Assembly (NCBI GenBank): GCA_016787105.1
Contig: JAEUVI010000001.1
Span: 1 to 6,183 of the forward strand
DNA length: 6,183 bases
Direction: 5' to 3'
DNA from: Chitinophagaceae bacterium
Lineage (GTDB): Bacteria; Bacteroidota; Bacteroidia; Chitinophagales; Chitinophagaceae
Each line of letters opens with the position of its first letter. Positions within the stretch are counted from its first letter, which is position 1. Under the pieces are notes generated by a model. It saw only the letters and a list, made by a program, of their open reading frames with translations. It did not search any database and was not told where the DNA came from. Below are positions 1-6,183 of this stretch, one piece after another. Position numbers and translations under genes: made by a program.

Positions 1-233
1 CCATTGGGAATATCACATGCTTCGTCTTTATACAAAGCCTGCATCTGAAGCCTTCTTGCCTGTATATAATAATCATGGCGCAGCCACCCGCTATCAGTTT
101 TTTCTACAGTACTATAATAGCTTGCATTTTCTGCAGGGCAAGGTTTCCAGTAAAAATCATAATAAGATTCCGTCTTTTGCGCAATACAGGAATAACAGGC
201 GATCAGTAGGAAAGTCAGTTGAAAAATTTTCAT
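1..233 (-). CDS. Exported protein, 5' partial; N-terminus resembles Bacteroidota 'energy transducer TonB' proteins
   Basis: The minus-strand frame from an ATG at 233 is open for 77 codons and runs off the left edge, so only the N-terminus is present. It begins MKIFQLTFLLIACYSCIAQ, a short signal peptide. Cleavage could be by signal peptidase I after C-I-A (before Q19). Alternatively L10-I-A-C13 would serve as a lipobox; the sequence does not decide between them. The mature part is rich in Tyr, Trp and Cys (YYDFYWKPCP near 24-33, KTDSGWLRHDYY near 45-56, LQMQALYKDEAC near 62-73). From memory, this pattern resembles N-termini of Bacteroidota proteins that continue into MORN-like repeats and sometimes a C-terminal TonB domain. 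The diagnostic C-terminus lies outside the window, so the family is an inference. No Shine-Dalgarno sequence precedes the ATG. The plus-strand reading frame over this stretch is taken to be a shadow. Confidence 0.75.
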   Translation of the reverse strand, partial: MKIFQLTFLLIACYSCIAQKTESYYDFYWKPCPAENASYYSTVEKTDSGWLRHDYYIQARRLQMQALYKDEACDIPN

Positions 234-274
234 GCAATAAAGTTGTTTCTTAAAAATATTGAGAAAATACAGGA

Positions 275-376
275 CTAAAAGTTTTTGGCAATAAATTGTT
301 TTATACTGAGAGCATCTGCCGGATCGTACCCAGGATAAAGGTTTCCCGCAGGAATATCTTTTGCAACTAATACTGT
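275..376 (-). other. Possible remnant of a coding sequence (C-terminal 33 codons)
   Basis: On the minus strand, 33 codons are open between a TAA at 377-379 and a TAG at 275-277, with no ATG in frame. The translation looks protein-like, including AKDIPAGNLYPGYDPADAL followed by SIKQFIAKNF and the stop. Local GC content is higher than in the flanks. In a neighbouring frame an ATG just upstream reads MSKQY and then stops, so one indel could link it to this stretch, giving a short protein of roughly 38 residues. It may be the tail of a decayed gene, a frameshifted small gene, or chance: an open stretch of this length is not statistically remarkable. I do not recognise the family. Confidence 0.25.
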
Positions 377-404
377 TTAGACATTAAAACTATATATCTT
401 TTTA

Positions 405-487
405 CCCACCCCTTTCATTAATTCCTTATTCGTAGATTCTCCCACCCCTTCTTCCGAATGCTTTCGGAATCTTCGACAAAGGAGGGG
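405..487. repeat. GC-rich hairpin element, REP-like intergenic repeat candidate
   Basis: The 10-mer CCCACCCCTT occurs at 405-414 and again at 441-450. The second copy is followed by a perfect 7-bp inverted repeat, TTCCGAA (452-458) and TTCGGAA (463-469), with a TGCT loop. A purine-rich arm, AAAGGAGGGG (478-487), can pair imperfectly with the C-rich arm at 441-450, so the core could fold into a longer irregular stem. The C/G-rich composition contrasts sharply with the AT-rich flanks. Elements of this kind are often dispersed between genes in Bacteroidota genomes. Whether this one is repeated elsewhere cannot be seen from the window. Confidence 0.5.
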
Positions 488-561
488 ATTAAAGGTCTTT
501 ATTTGAAATAATATCATTCTAAAGTCCAAATAGTATAAAATATTCCTCGAAACTAACAAAC

Positions 562-586
562 AAAAAAGCAGCCCTCAGGCTGCTTT
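562..586 (-). terminator. Rho-independent terminator of korA
   Basis: Read on the minus strand, AAAGCAGCC and GGCTGCTTT form a perfect 9-bp stem closed by a 4-nt loop (574-577). The 3' arm runs into a tract of six T residues (562-567). It begins about 20 nt after the korA stop codon, the expected place. The complementary strand also has A/T on the outer side, but no plus-strand gene converges on it. Confidence 0.9.
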
Positions 587-607
587 CACTATCATTAAAA
601 TATATTT

Positions 608-2452
608 TTACAAATAGCTTTTTATCTCTTCCACCAATTCTGTTTTTGTAATCGGCACTCCCATTATTTTATTGTAACCAATCGCATCTATAAAATAAAC
701 GTCGCGGATAATCTTTATCAGTTGGCCATTATTGATTTCCGGCACCAATACTTTTTTATAATTCTTTAAAATATCACCCAGGTTCTTAGGGAATGGGCGC
801 ATATAACGAAGATGTGCATGGGCTACCTGGTGGCCTTCTGCAAGCAATTCATTCACCGCTGTTTTTATTGCGCCGTATGTAGAACCCCAACCAAGTACCA
901 ATATATCTCCTTTCTCAGGGCCGTTATCTATTTTCTGCAAAGGAATATGTTCTGCAATCTTATCTACTTTCTCCTGGCGGATTTTCACCATCAACTGGTG
1001 GTTCTCCGGATCGTAACTCACATTGCCGGTAATATTTTCCTTTTCCAAACCGCCGATGCGGTGTTCCAATCCCGGTGTACCGGGCAATGCCCAGGGACGA
1101 ACTAATTTTTCATCACGCAAATAAGGTTGCAACTTTTCTTCGTGGTGACCAAGCTCAGTCTTAAACTTTACATGTATCGGGTTTAACTGTTCTTCTGTTG
1201 GAAACTTCCATGGTTCCGCGCCATTTGCAATATAACCATCACTCAGCAAAATAACCGGTGTCATGTGTGTAATGGAAATACGTACCGCTTCATAAGCCGC
1301 ATCAAAACAATCAGCTGGAGTAGATGCGGAAATAACCGGCATTGGACATTCTCCATTTCTGCCATAATAAGCCTGCAGCAAATCACTTTGTTCCGTCTTA
1401 GTGGGCAAGCCGGTAGAAGGGCCGCCACGTTGTACATCTACAATTATTAATGGAATTTCCAGCATTACTGCAAGGCCCATCGCTTCTGCTTTCAATGCCA
1501 TACCCGGACCGGAAGTAGTAGTTACTGCCAGCAAACCGCCATAACTGGCACCAATAGCCGAAGTAATCGCCGCTATTTCATCTTCAGCCTGGAATGTTTT
1601 TACTCCGAAATTTTTATACCGGCTCAGTTCGTGCAATATATCTGAAGCAGGTGTAATGGGATAAGAACCCAAAAATAACTGTAAGCCGCTTTTTTGCGAA
1701 GCAGCGATTAATCCATAAGATAATGCCTGGTTACCCATGATGGAGCGGTAGGTACCGCTTTCCATCTTTGCTTTTTCTACCTTATAGGTTGTAGTAAAAG
1801 TTTCCGTCGTATCGCCATAGTTAAATCCTGCTTTCAATACTTTCAGGTTGCTGTCAAGTATCTCCGGCTTTTTACCAAATTTTTCATTCAGGAATGTCTC
1901 GGTATTCTTCATGTCACGATCATACATCCAGTACAGGAAACCGAGTACAAACATATTCTTCGCCCGATCTTTTTCTTTCATCCCCATCTGCATGTCTTTG
2001 AGCGCCTCTCTTGTCATCTTCGTTACATCCATCTTTATCACATCGTAGCTCTGCAGGCTGCCATCTTCCAGGGGGTTTATCTTGTCGGGATAATTAGCAA
2101 GGCGCAGGTTTTTTGCATCAAAGCCATCAGTATTTACAATAATTTTTCCACCTTTTTTCAGCTGCTTCAGGTTTGCCTTCAATGCCGCGGCATTCATTGC
2201 AACAAGTACATCACACTCATCACCCGGGGTATATACCGAATCACTGGAAAAACGAAGCTGGTATCCACTCACGCCGGGCAGTGTTCCCTGCGGGGCACGT
2301 ATCTCAGCCGGAAAGTCGGGGAATGTAGAAAGATCAATACCCAATAGAGCCGTGTTGTTTGTAAACTGGCTGCCGGTCAGCTGCATACCATCTCCACTAT
2401 CACCGGCAAATTTTATAACCACATCTTGTAGAACTTCCTGTTTGCGTATCAT
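608..2452 (-). CDS. korA: 2-oxoacid:ferredoxin oxidoreductase, fused gamma-alpha subunit (2-oxoglutarate synthase subunit KorA)
   Basis: With the beta subunit KorB, this cytoplasmic enzyme catalyses CoA-dependent oxidative decarboxylation of 2-oxoglutarate to succinyl-CoA, reducing ferredoxin; it can serve the TCA cycle. The 614-residue length fits the fused form. Residues about 10-210 are the gamma domain (VVIKFAGDSGDGMQLTGSQF at 11-30, with the Gly-rich motif GDSGDG). Residues about 240-480 are the alpha pyrimidine-binding domain, with YPITPAS at 264-270, SGPGMALKAEAMGLA at 314-328 and GGPSTGLPTKTEQSD at 343-357. Residues about 515-614 are the C-terminal transketolase-like domain. The start gives the usual N-terminus, where LQDVVIKFAGDSGDG begins within ten residues. 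The thiamine-diphosphate-binding beta subunit is not in the window, and terminators lie on both sides of the gene. Substrate choice of 2-oxoglutarate over another 2-oxoacid is inferred from overall resemblance, not from a residue I can point to. Confidence 0.93.
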   Translation of the reverse strand: MIRKQEVLQDVVIKFAGDSGDGMQLTGSQFTNNTALLGIDLSTFPDFPAEIRAPQGTLPGVSGYQLRFSSDSVYTPGDECDVLVAMNAAALKANLKQLKKGGKIIVNTDGFDAKNLRLANYPDKINPLEDGSLQSYDVIKMDVTKMTREALKDMQMGMKEKDRAKNMFVLGFLYWMYDRDMKNTETFLNEKFGKKPEILDSNLKVLKAGFNYGDTTETFTTTYKVEKAKMESGTYRSIMGNQALSYGLIAASQKSGLQLFLGSYPITPASDILHELSRYKNFGVKTFQAEDEIAAITSAIGASYGGLLAVTTTSGPGMALKAEAMGLAVMLEIPLIIVDVQRGGPSTGLPTKTEQSDLLQAYYGRNGECPMPVISASTPADCFDAAYEAVRISITHMTPVILLSDGYIANGAEPWKFPTEEQLNPIHVKFKTELGHHEEKLQPYLRDEKLVRPWALPGTPGLEHRIGGLEKENITGNVSYDPENHQLMVKIRQEKVDKIAEHIPLQKIDNGPEKGDILVLGWGSTYGAIKTAVNELLAEGHQVAHAHLRYMRPFPKNLGDILKNYKKVLVPEINNGQLIKIIRDVYFIDAIGYNKIMGVPITKTELVEEIKSYL

Positions 2453-2473
2453 CGTTGAAAATAGTTAATCCTG

Positions 2474-2481
2474 CAAATTTA
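2474..2481 (-). promoter_or_regulatory. Candidate -7 promoter box for korA (TAAATTTG)
   Basis: On the minus strand TAAATTTG matches the Bacteroidota sigma-ABfr -7 consensus TAnnTTTG exactly. It ends 21 nt before the korA ATG, which would leave a 5' leader of about 15 nt. No clear TTTG -33 element lies at the expected distance upstream, where the T-tract of the preceding terminator falls. Its position just after a terminator and before korA supports independent transcription of korA. Confidence 0.5.
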
Positions 2482-2494
2482 TGGTAGTTCAATT

Positions 2495-2519
2495 AAAAAG
2501 ACCCGCCAAAAGCAGGTCT
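2495..2519 (-). terminator. Rho-independent terminator of the AIM24-family gene
   Basis: Read on the minus strand, AGACCTGC and GCGGGTCT form an 8-bp stem with one T-G wobble and a 5-nt loop (2507-2511). Four T residues follow (2495-2498). It begins 37 nt after the stop of the upstream gene and lies before the korA start, so it should separate the two genes transcriptionally. Confidence 0.8.
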
Positions 2520-2556
2520 CTTATTGTAATTACTTAATTCGTAAGCTATTTATAAC

Positions 2557-3366
2557 TCAACGTCCGTCACCATCCAGCAGGTTGCCGAGGCCTCCTAACA
2601 GGCTCCCTTCTTCTTTTCGCTTATAGGTACCGTATTGTACTATTCTTCCGGCAAGGCGGCTGATAGGCAAGGACTGAATCCATACTTTACCAGGCCCGCG
2701 CAGAATAGCAAAGAACAAGCCTTCGCCACCAAACATCCAGTTTTTGATACCGCGAACAAATTCAATATCAAAATCAACCCCTGCTGTATATGCTACCACG
2801 CAACCGGTATCTACTTTCAGTATTTCGCCGGGCTGCAGATTTTTTTCCACTATATAACCGCCTGCATGCAGGAAAGCCATTCCATCGCCTTCAATTTTTT
2901 CCATGATAAAACCCTCACCACCAAATATACCTGTACCTAACCTGCGCTGAAAGTGGATGCCAAGGCTCACTCCTTTTGCTGCGCAAAGAAAAGCATCCTT
3001 TTGTGCAATGATCCGGCCTCCCATCTGCTGCAGATCCATCGGAATAATTTTACCTGTATATGGCGCACCGAATGAAACCCTTTTCTTACCCTGTCCGACA
3101 TTGGTAAAGGCAGTCATAAATAAGCTTTCACCGGTAAGTAAGCGTTTACCCGCCGACATCAGCTTACCAAACATTCCTGACTGTTGTTGCTGCTGGCTAC
3201 CATCACCAAAAATGGTACTCATCTGAATGCCATCATCCATCATCATCATAGCACCGCTTTCAGCGATAGCCGTTTCATTTGGATCCAGTTCCAACTCTAC
3301 AAACTGTAACTCTTCCCCATAAATTTTATAGTCTATTTCATGATTGCTCCTTGTGTAATTCTCCAT
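2557..3366 (-). CDS. TIGR00266 / AIM24 family protein
   Basis: This 269-residue protein belongs to the AIM24 (TIGR00266) family, a beta-rich fold found in bacteria, archaea and mitochondria; its biochemical role in bacteria is not established. Family features visible are the ELDPNETAIAESGAMMMMDD segment (26-45), RLLTGESLFMTAFTN (75-89), GGRIIAQKDAFLCAA (116-130), the glycine-rich GTGIFGGEGFIMEKIEGDG (144-162) and GDGMAFLHAGG (160-170), VDTGCVVAYTAGVDFDIEF (185-203) and the repeated FGGEGLFFAILRGPGKVWIQ (212-231). A glutamine run (58-62) sits in a loop. There is no signal peptide or membrane segment, so it is probably cytoplasmic. I chose the ATG at 3366 (MENYTRSNHEIDYKIYGEEL) because it begins as relatives do. 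An in-frame ATG at 3402 would add 12 residues (MIFINFVKKKLN) that look like translated leader. The Gly-rich C-terminus is not unusual for the family. Confidence 0.9.
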   Translation of the reverse strand: MENYTRSNHEIDYKIYGEELQFVELELDPNETAIAESGAMMMMDDGIQMSTIFGDGSQQQQQSGMFGKLMSAGKRLLTGESLFMTAFTNVGQGKKRVSFGAPYTGKIIPMDLQQMGGRIIAQKDAFLCAAKGVSLGIHFQRRLGTGIFGGEGFIMEKIEGDGMAFLHAGGYIVEKNLQPGEILKVDTGCVVAYTAGVDFDIEFVRGIKNWMFGGEGLFFAILRGPGKVWIQSLPISRLAGRIVQYGTYKRKEEGSLLGGLGNLLDGDGR

Positions 3367-3402
3367 GTTTAGTTTCTTTTTTACGAAGTTAATAAAGATC
3401 AT

Positions 3403-3708
3403 GGCTTTCGTTTATATACAAATCGGTAAATGGCGGATTTTACCGGTGTAAAACCAATAGTAAAAAATCAAAAAACGGTTTACCTGTTTTTATATATATT
3501 TAACGCCTGCTATTGTAGCATTTGAAACTAATCATAGATTTTCCTTTACTATTATAAAACAATATGCTCCTGCGGGATTTCCTGTACAATCAAAATAATT
3601 CCAGCATCATAAATGCATCCTCTGAAAAGTAAAACCTGATACTGGTAAATGAAAAACATAAGCACTTACAACTTTATTTTTTACACCTCTCAAATAAGAA
3701 AACACACT
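3403..3708. other. Divergent intergenic region, no gene seen
   Basis: This stretch separates the divergently transcribed AIM24-family and metalloprotease genes and must carry promoters for both. It is AT-rich, with a TATATATATTTAA stretch near 3490-3502. I see no exact TAnnTTTG box; the nearest matches are one-off variants such as TATTTTTT near 3675 for the plus-strand gene, too weak to call. A perfect 7-bp inverted repeat at 3424-3445 is listed separately. A 22-codon frame starting near 3564 has no supporting feature. Confidence 0.6.
3424..3445. promoter_or_regulatory. Inverted repeat CGGTAAA-N8-TTTACCG, operator candidate
   Basis: CGGTAAA (3424-3430) and TTTACCG (3439-3445) are perfect inverted copies separated by 8 nt. 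The repeat lies about 58 nt upstream of the chosen start of the AIM24-family gene and about 265 nt from the metalloprotease start. Its size and spacing fit a dimeric regulator site, but a short dyad like this can arise by chance and no regulator gene is nearby. Confidence 0.25.
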
Positions 3709-6183
3709 ATGAGTATTTGTTTAAGAAGAATACTTGCGATTGTTGCTTTTAGTTTTACTGCATTGATAGCAGTTGCACAATCCCGTACCAGCACAAAGCC
3801 CCCGGCAGCAGCAGCCGATACAGTGAAGCCCGTTGTTCCCAAACCTTCCGCAGGGCCAAAACCGTACAAGGATGTTATTACTGCCAAAGCTATCAGTCGT
3901 AAAGGAATGTTCTCTGTACATAAAGTAGAAGAGAAATATTACTTTGAAATTCCCGATTCACTGCTTGGCCGTGATATACTTACTGTAGGCAGAATTTCAA
4001 AGTCGGCTACTGGTGTACGCTCCGGTGGTGGCGGCTATGCGGGTGATGAGATCAATGAAAATGTAATCCGCTTTGATAAGGGGCCAAACAATAAAATTTT
4101 TCTTAAAACAATTTCTTACTTCGAAACTGGTAGAGACAGCAGCGAAGGCATGTATAAAAATGTACTCAACAGTAATGTACAACCTATCGCAGCAGCATTT
4201 GACATCAATGCATTTTCGCCTGACTCAACCGGCAGCGTCATTGATATCACAAGCTTTATTAATGGCGATAACGATATTTTCTTTTTTGAAAATAATACCA
4301 AACGTTTCATAGGCCTGGGTGGAATGCAGAGCGACAGATCGTATATCGTTTCTGCAAAACCTTACCCGGCCAATATTGAAATAAAAACGGTGAAAACATA
4401 TACGAGGAGCAGCCCCGGTGGCGGACTTCCAGGCGCCTCACTGCCAGGTAGTGGACAGCCGGTTACTTTTGAATTGAACACATCACTGGTGCTTTTACCA
4501 AAAACACCTATGCAGCCCCGCTACTTTGATGATCGCATTGGCTATTTTACTACCCAGACTATAACTGACTTTGATGTAAACCCGCAGGGTGTAGAGCGAT
4601 ATCGTTTTATTGCACGCTATCGCCTGGAGCCTAAAGATGAAGACATAGAAAAATACAAACGTGGTGAATTGGTAGAACCCAAAAAACAAATCGTTTATTA
4701 TATCGACCCAACTACTCCTAAAAAATGGGTTCCTTATCTTATCGCCGGTGTGAATGACTGGCAGGCTGCATTTGAAAAAGCAGGATTTAAAAACGCGATC
4801 GTTGCGAAAGTGGCGCCTACATTTGAAGAAGACAGCACATTCAATCTTGAAGATGCAAGGCATAGCGCTATTGTATACAAACCTTCTGATATTGCCAATG
4901 CAAGTGGCCCCAACATTCACGATCCGAGAAGTGGTGAAATCATAGAGAGCCATATCAACTGGTATCACAACGTAATGAGCCTACTGCGTGACTGGTATAT
5001 GGTACAAACAGCAGCAGTTGATCCGAGAGCAAGAAAGATGGAGCTTGATGAAAAACTAATGGGTGAGTTGATCCGGTTTGTAAGCAGTCATGAGGTGGGT
5101 CATACATTGGGCCTCCGACATAATTTTGGCTCCTCATCCACAGTGCCGGTAGAAAACCTTCGCAATAAAGCGTGGGTAGAAGCAAACGGACACACGCCAT
5201 CAATAATGGATTATGCACGGTTCAACTATGTAGCACAGCCGGAAGATAATATTTCAGAAATTGGTTTATTTCCCCGTATAGGCGACTATGATCGCTGGGC
5301 GATTGAATGGGGCTATCGTTGGTTTCCGCAGGCAAAAAATGCGGATGATGAAACTCCATTATTAAATAAGTGGACAATTGAAAAACTAACAGCGAACAAA
5401 CGCCTCTGGTGGGGAGATGGTGAAGGTAACCGTGGTGATCCCCGATCCCAGACCGAAGATCTTGGTGATAATTCCATGAAAGCAAGCAGCTATGGCATTA
5501 AGAACCTGCAACGCATCATTACCAATTTACCTGCATGGACAAAAGAAGCCGATAAAGATTATTCCAATCTTGCAAATATGTATAACCAGGTGCTGACACA
5601 ATTCGGCAGGTATATCGGGCATGTAACAAATAATGTTGGTGGAATACAGCGGACACCAAAACGTGTGGAGCAAGCAGGAGCTGTATTTGAATTCACATCC
5701 AAAGCCAGGCAGAGAGAAGCACTATCGTGGATACAATCAAATGTCTTTAAAACACCAACCTGGGTGATACAGAAAAATATCACTGCTCTTACCAACCAGG
5801 TACCGCAATCTATCATTGCTGGTCTCCAGGACAGGGCACTGAATGGATTGGTAAGTCCGGGTACTATTAATAACCTGCTTCGTTTTGAAGCAGAAGATCC
5901 TGCGAATGCTTATACCGTAACTGAAATGATTACTGATGTGCGACGTGGTATATTCACTGAATTGCCGTCAAGACAATCGGTAGATATTTACCGCAGGCAA
6001 TTACAAAAATCATTGGTTGAAAAAATGATCAGCCTGATCAATCCATCAGCACCACCGGCAATATCAATAGGCGGCAGCGGCATTTTTGTTTTAAGCCCGG
6101 CACTTACTAAAACAAGTGATGGCATCTCCATTATAAAAGCACAATTAAGAACATTGGCCAATGAAATAAGAATAGCGGCTACA
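3709..6183 (+). CDS. Secreted zinc-dependent metalloprotease (DUF5118-DUF5117-Met-zincin), 3' end cut by window
   Basis: From ATG 3709 the frame is open for 825 codons to the right edge with no stop; relatives are roughly 820-870 residues long, so probably only a few tens of residues are missing. Residues 1-23 form a Sec signal peptide (RR, hydrophobic core, cleavage A-V-A before Q24), with no lipobox Cys. A Pro/Ala/Ser linker (24-52) follows, then a DUF5118-like segment (about 53-100, YKDVITAKAISRKGMFSVHK), a DUF5117-like region (about 105-300) with a Gly/Pro-rich loop at 234-250, and the metallopeptidase domain. The metzincin zinc site HEVGHTLGLRH is at 461-471 (ligands H461, H465, H471; catalytic E462). 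The Met-turn SIMDYAR has its Met at 500. Catalytic residues are therefore intact and it should hydrolyse peptides outside the cytoplasm or in the periplasm; the substrate is unknown. I see no type IX secretion sorting domain, but the extreme C-terminus is absent. No Shine-Dalgarno sequence precedes the start. Confidence 0.93.
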   Translation, partial: MSICLRRILAIVAFSFTALIAVAQSRTSTKPPAAAADTVKPVVPKPSAGPKPYKDVITAKAISRKGMFSVHKVEEKYYFEIPDSLLGRDILTVGRISKSATGVRSGGGGYAGDEINENVIRFDKGPNNKIFLKTISYFETGRDSSEGMYKNVLNSNVQPIAAAFDINAFSPDSTGSVIDITSFINGDNDIFFFENNTKRFIGLGGMQSDRSYIVSAKPYPANIEIKTVKTYTRSSPGGGLPGASLPGSGQPVTFELNTSLVLLPKTPMQPRYFDDRIGYFTTQTITDFDVNPQGVERYRFIARYRLEPKDEDIEKYKRGELVEPKKQIVYYIDPTTPKKWVPYLIAGVNDWQAAFEKAGFKNAIVAKVAPTFEEDSTFNLEDARHSAIVYKPSDIANASGPNIHDPRSGEIIESHINWYHNVMSLLRDWYMVQTAAVDPRARKMELDEKLMGELIRFVSSHEVGHTLGLRHNFGSSSTVPVENLRNKAWVEANGHTPSIMDYARFNYVAQPEDNISEIGLFPRIGDYDRWAIEWGYRWFPQAKNADDETPLLNKWTIEKLTANKRLWWGDGEGNRGDPRSQTEDLGDNSMKASSYGIKNLQRIITNLPAWTKEADKDYSNLANMYNQVLTQFGRYIGHVTNNVGGIQRTPKRVEQAGAVFEFTSKARQREALSWIQSNVFKTPTWVIQKNITALTNQVPQSIIAGLQDRALNGLVSPGTINNLLRFEAEDPANAYTVTEMITDVRRGIFTELPSRQSVDIYRRQLQKSLVEKMISLINPSAPPAISIGGSGIFVLSPALTKTSDGISIIKAQLRTLANEIRIAAT

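Larger units (their letters stand above)
234..607. other. Intergenic region without a convincing intact gene
   Basis: This gap lies between the truncated exported-protein gene and the 3' end of korA. It holds the korA terminator (562-586), a GC-rich hairpin element (405-487) and a short protein-like open stretch (275-376), each listed separately. The rest is AT-rich. A 60-codon minus-strand frame at 377-559 runs straight through the hairpin element, has low-complexity content and begins next to the terminator, so I do not call it a gene. I found no exact TAnnTTTG box placed to serve the gene starting at 233. Confidence 0.7.

Noticed and set aside
17..253. 78-codon plus-strand frame
   Set aside because: It lies opposite a frame with a clear signal peptide and protein-like sequence, and has no features of its own.
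377..559. 60-codon minus-strand frame
   Set aside because: It runs through the GC-rich hairpin element, begins beside the korA terminator, and its translation shows no domain-like content.
812..1105. 97-codon plus-strand frame inside korA
   Set aside because: Cys/Phe-rich shadow of the strongly conserved korA frame.
3366..3402. Upstream ATG at 3402 as the start of the AIM24-family protein
   Set aside because: The extra 12 residues (MIFINFVKKKLN) are not typical of the family, while the ATG at 3366 gives a normal N-terminus.
3511..3524. TAGCATTTG as a -7 promoter box for the metalloprotease
   Set aside because: It has three bases instead of two between TA and TTTG, and would leave a leader of about 180 nt.
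4495..4968. 157-codon minus-strand frame
   Set aside because: It is the antisense of the metalloprotease coding frame; the plus-strand product carries recognisable family motifs and this one does not.
1..6183. CRISPR array, tRNA, rRNA, insertion sequence or defence system
   Set aside because: I saw no regularly spaced repeats, cloverleaf sequence, transposase or toxin-antitoxin/defence protein motifs on either strand.

Overview
The window looks like an ordinary chromosomal stretch from a member of the Bacteroidota, most likely near Chitinophagaceae. The grounds are family resemblance of the four proteins, no Shine-Dalgarno sequences before the starts, a Bacteroidota-type -7 box (TAAATTTG) before one gene, and moderately AT-rich intergenic DNA. 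The taxon is inferred from gene content, not from a marker gene.

Layout. Positions 1-233 (minus strand) hold the 5' part of a small exported protein gene cut by the left edge. Its N-terminus resembles a group of Bacteroidota proteins usually named 'energy transducer TonB'. Positions 234-607 are a non-coding gap with a possible 33-codon gene remnant, a hairpin-bearing GC-rich repeat-like element and the terminator of the next gene. Positions 608-2452 (minus) encode the fused gamma-alpha subunit of a 2-oxoacid:ferredoxin oxidoreductase (KorA type). Positions 2557-3366 (minus) encode an AIM24/TIGR00266 family protein. Positions 3403-3708 are a divergent intergenic region. Positions 3709 to the right edge (plus) encode a large secreted zinc metalloprotease of the DUF5118/DUF5117/Met-zincin type, lacking only its last residues.

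Transcription. The AIM24-family gene and korA lie on the same strand, but a hairpin plus T-tract separates them and a TAAATTTG box lies just before korA. A second strong hairpin plus T-tract follows korA. So korA looks like a single-gene unit, although its partner korB usually sits beside it. The metalloprotease diverges from the AIM24-family gene and nothing links their functions.

No new multi-gene system is visible. The items most worth checking are the edge-truncated gene, the repeat-like element with the small remnant beside it, and the isolation of korA from korB.
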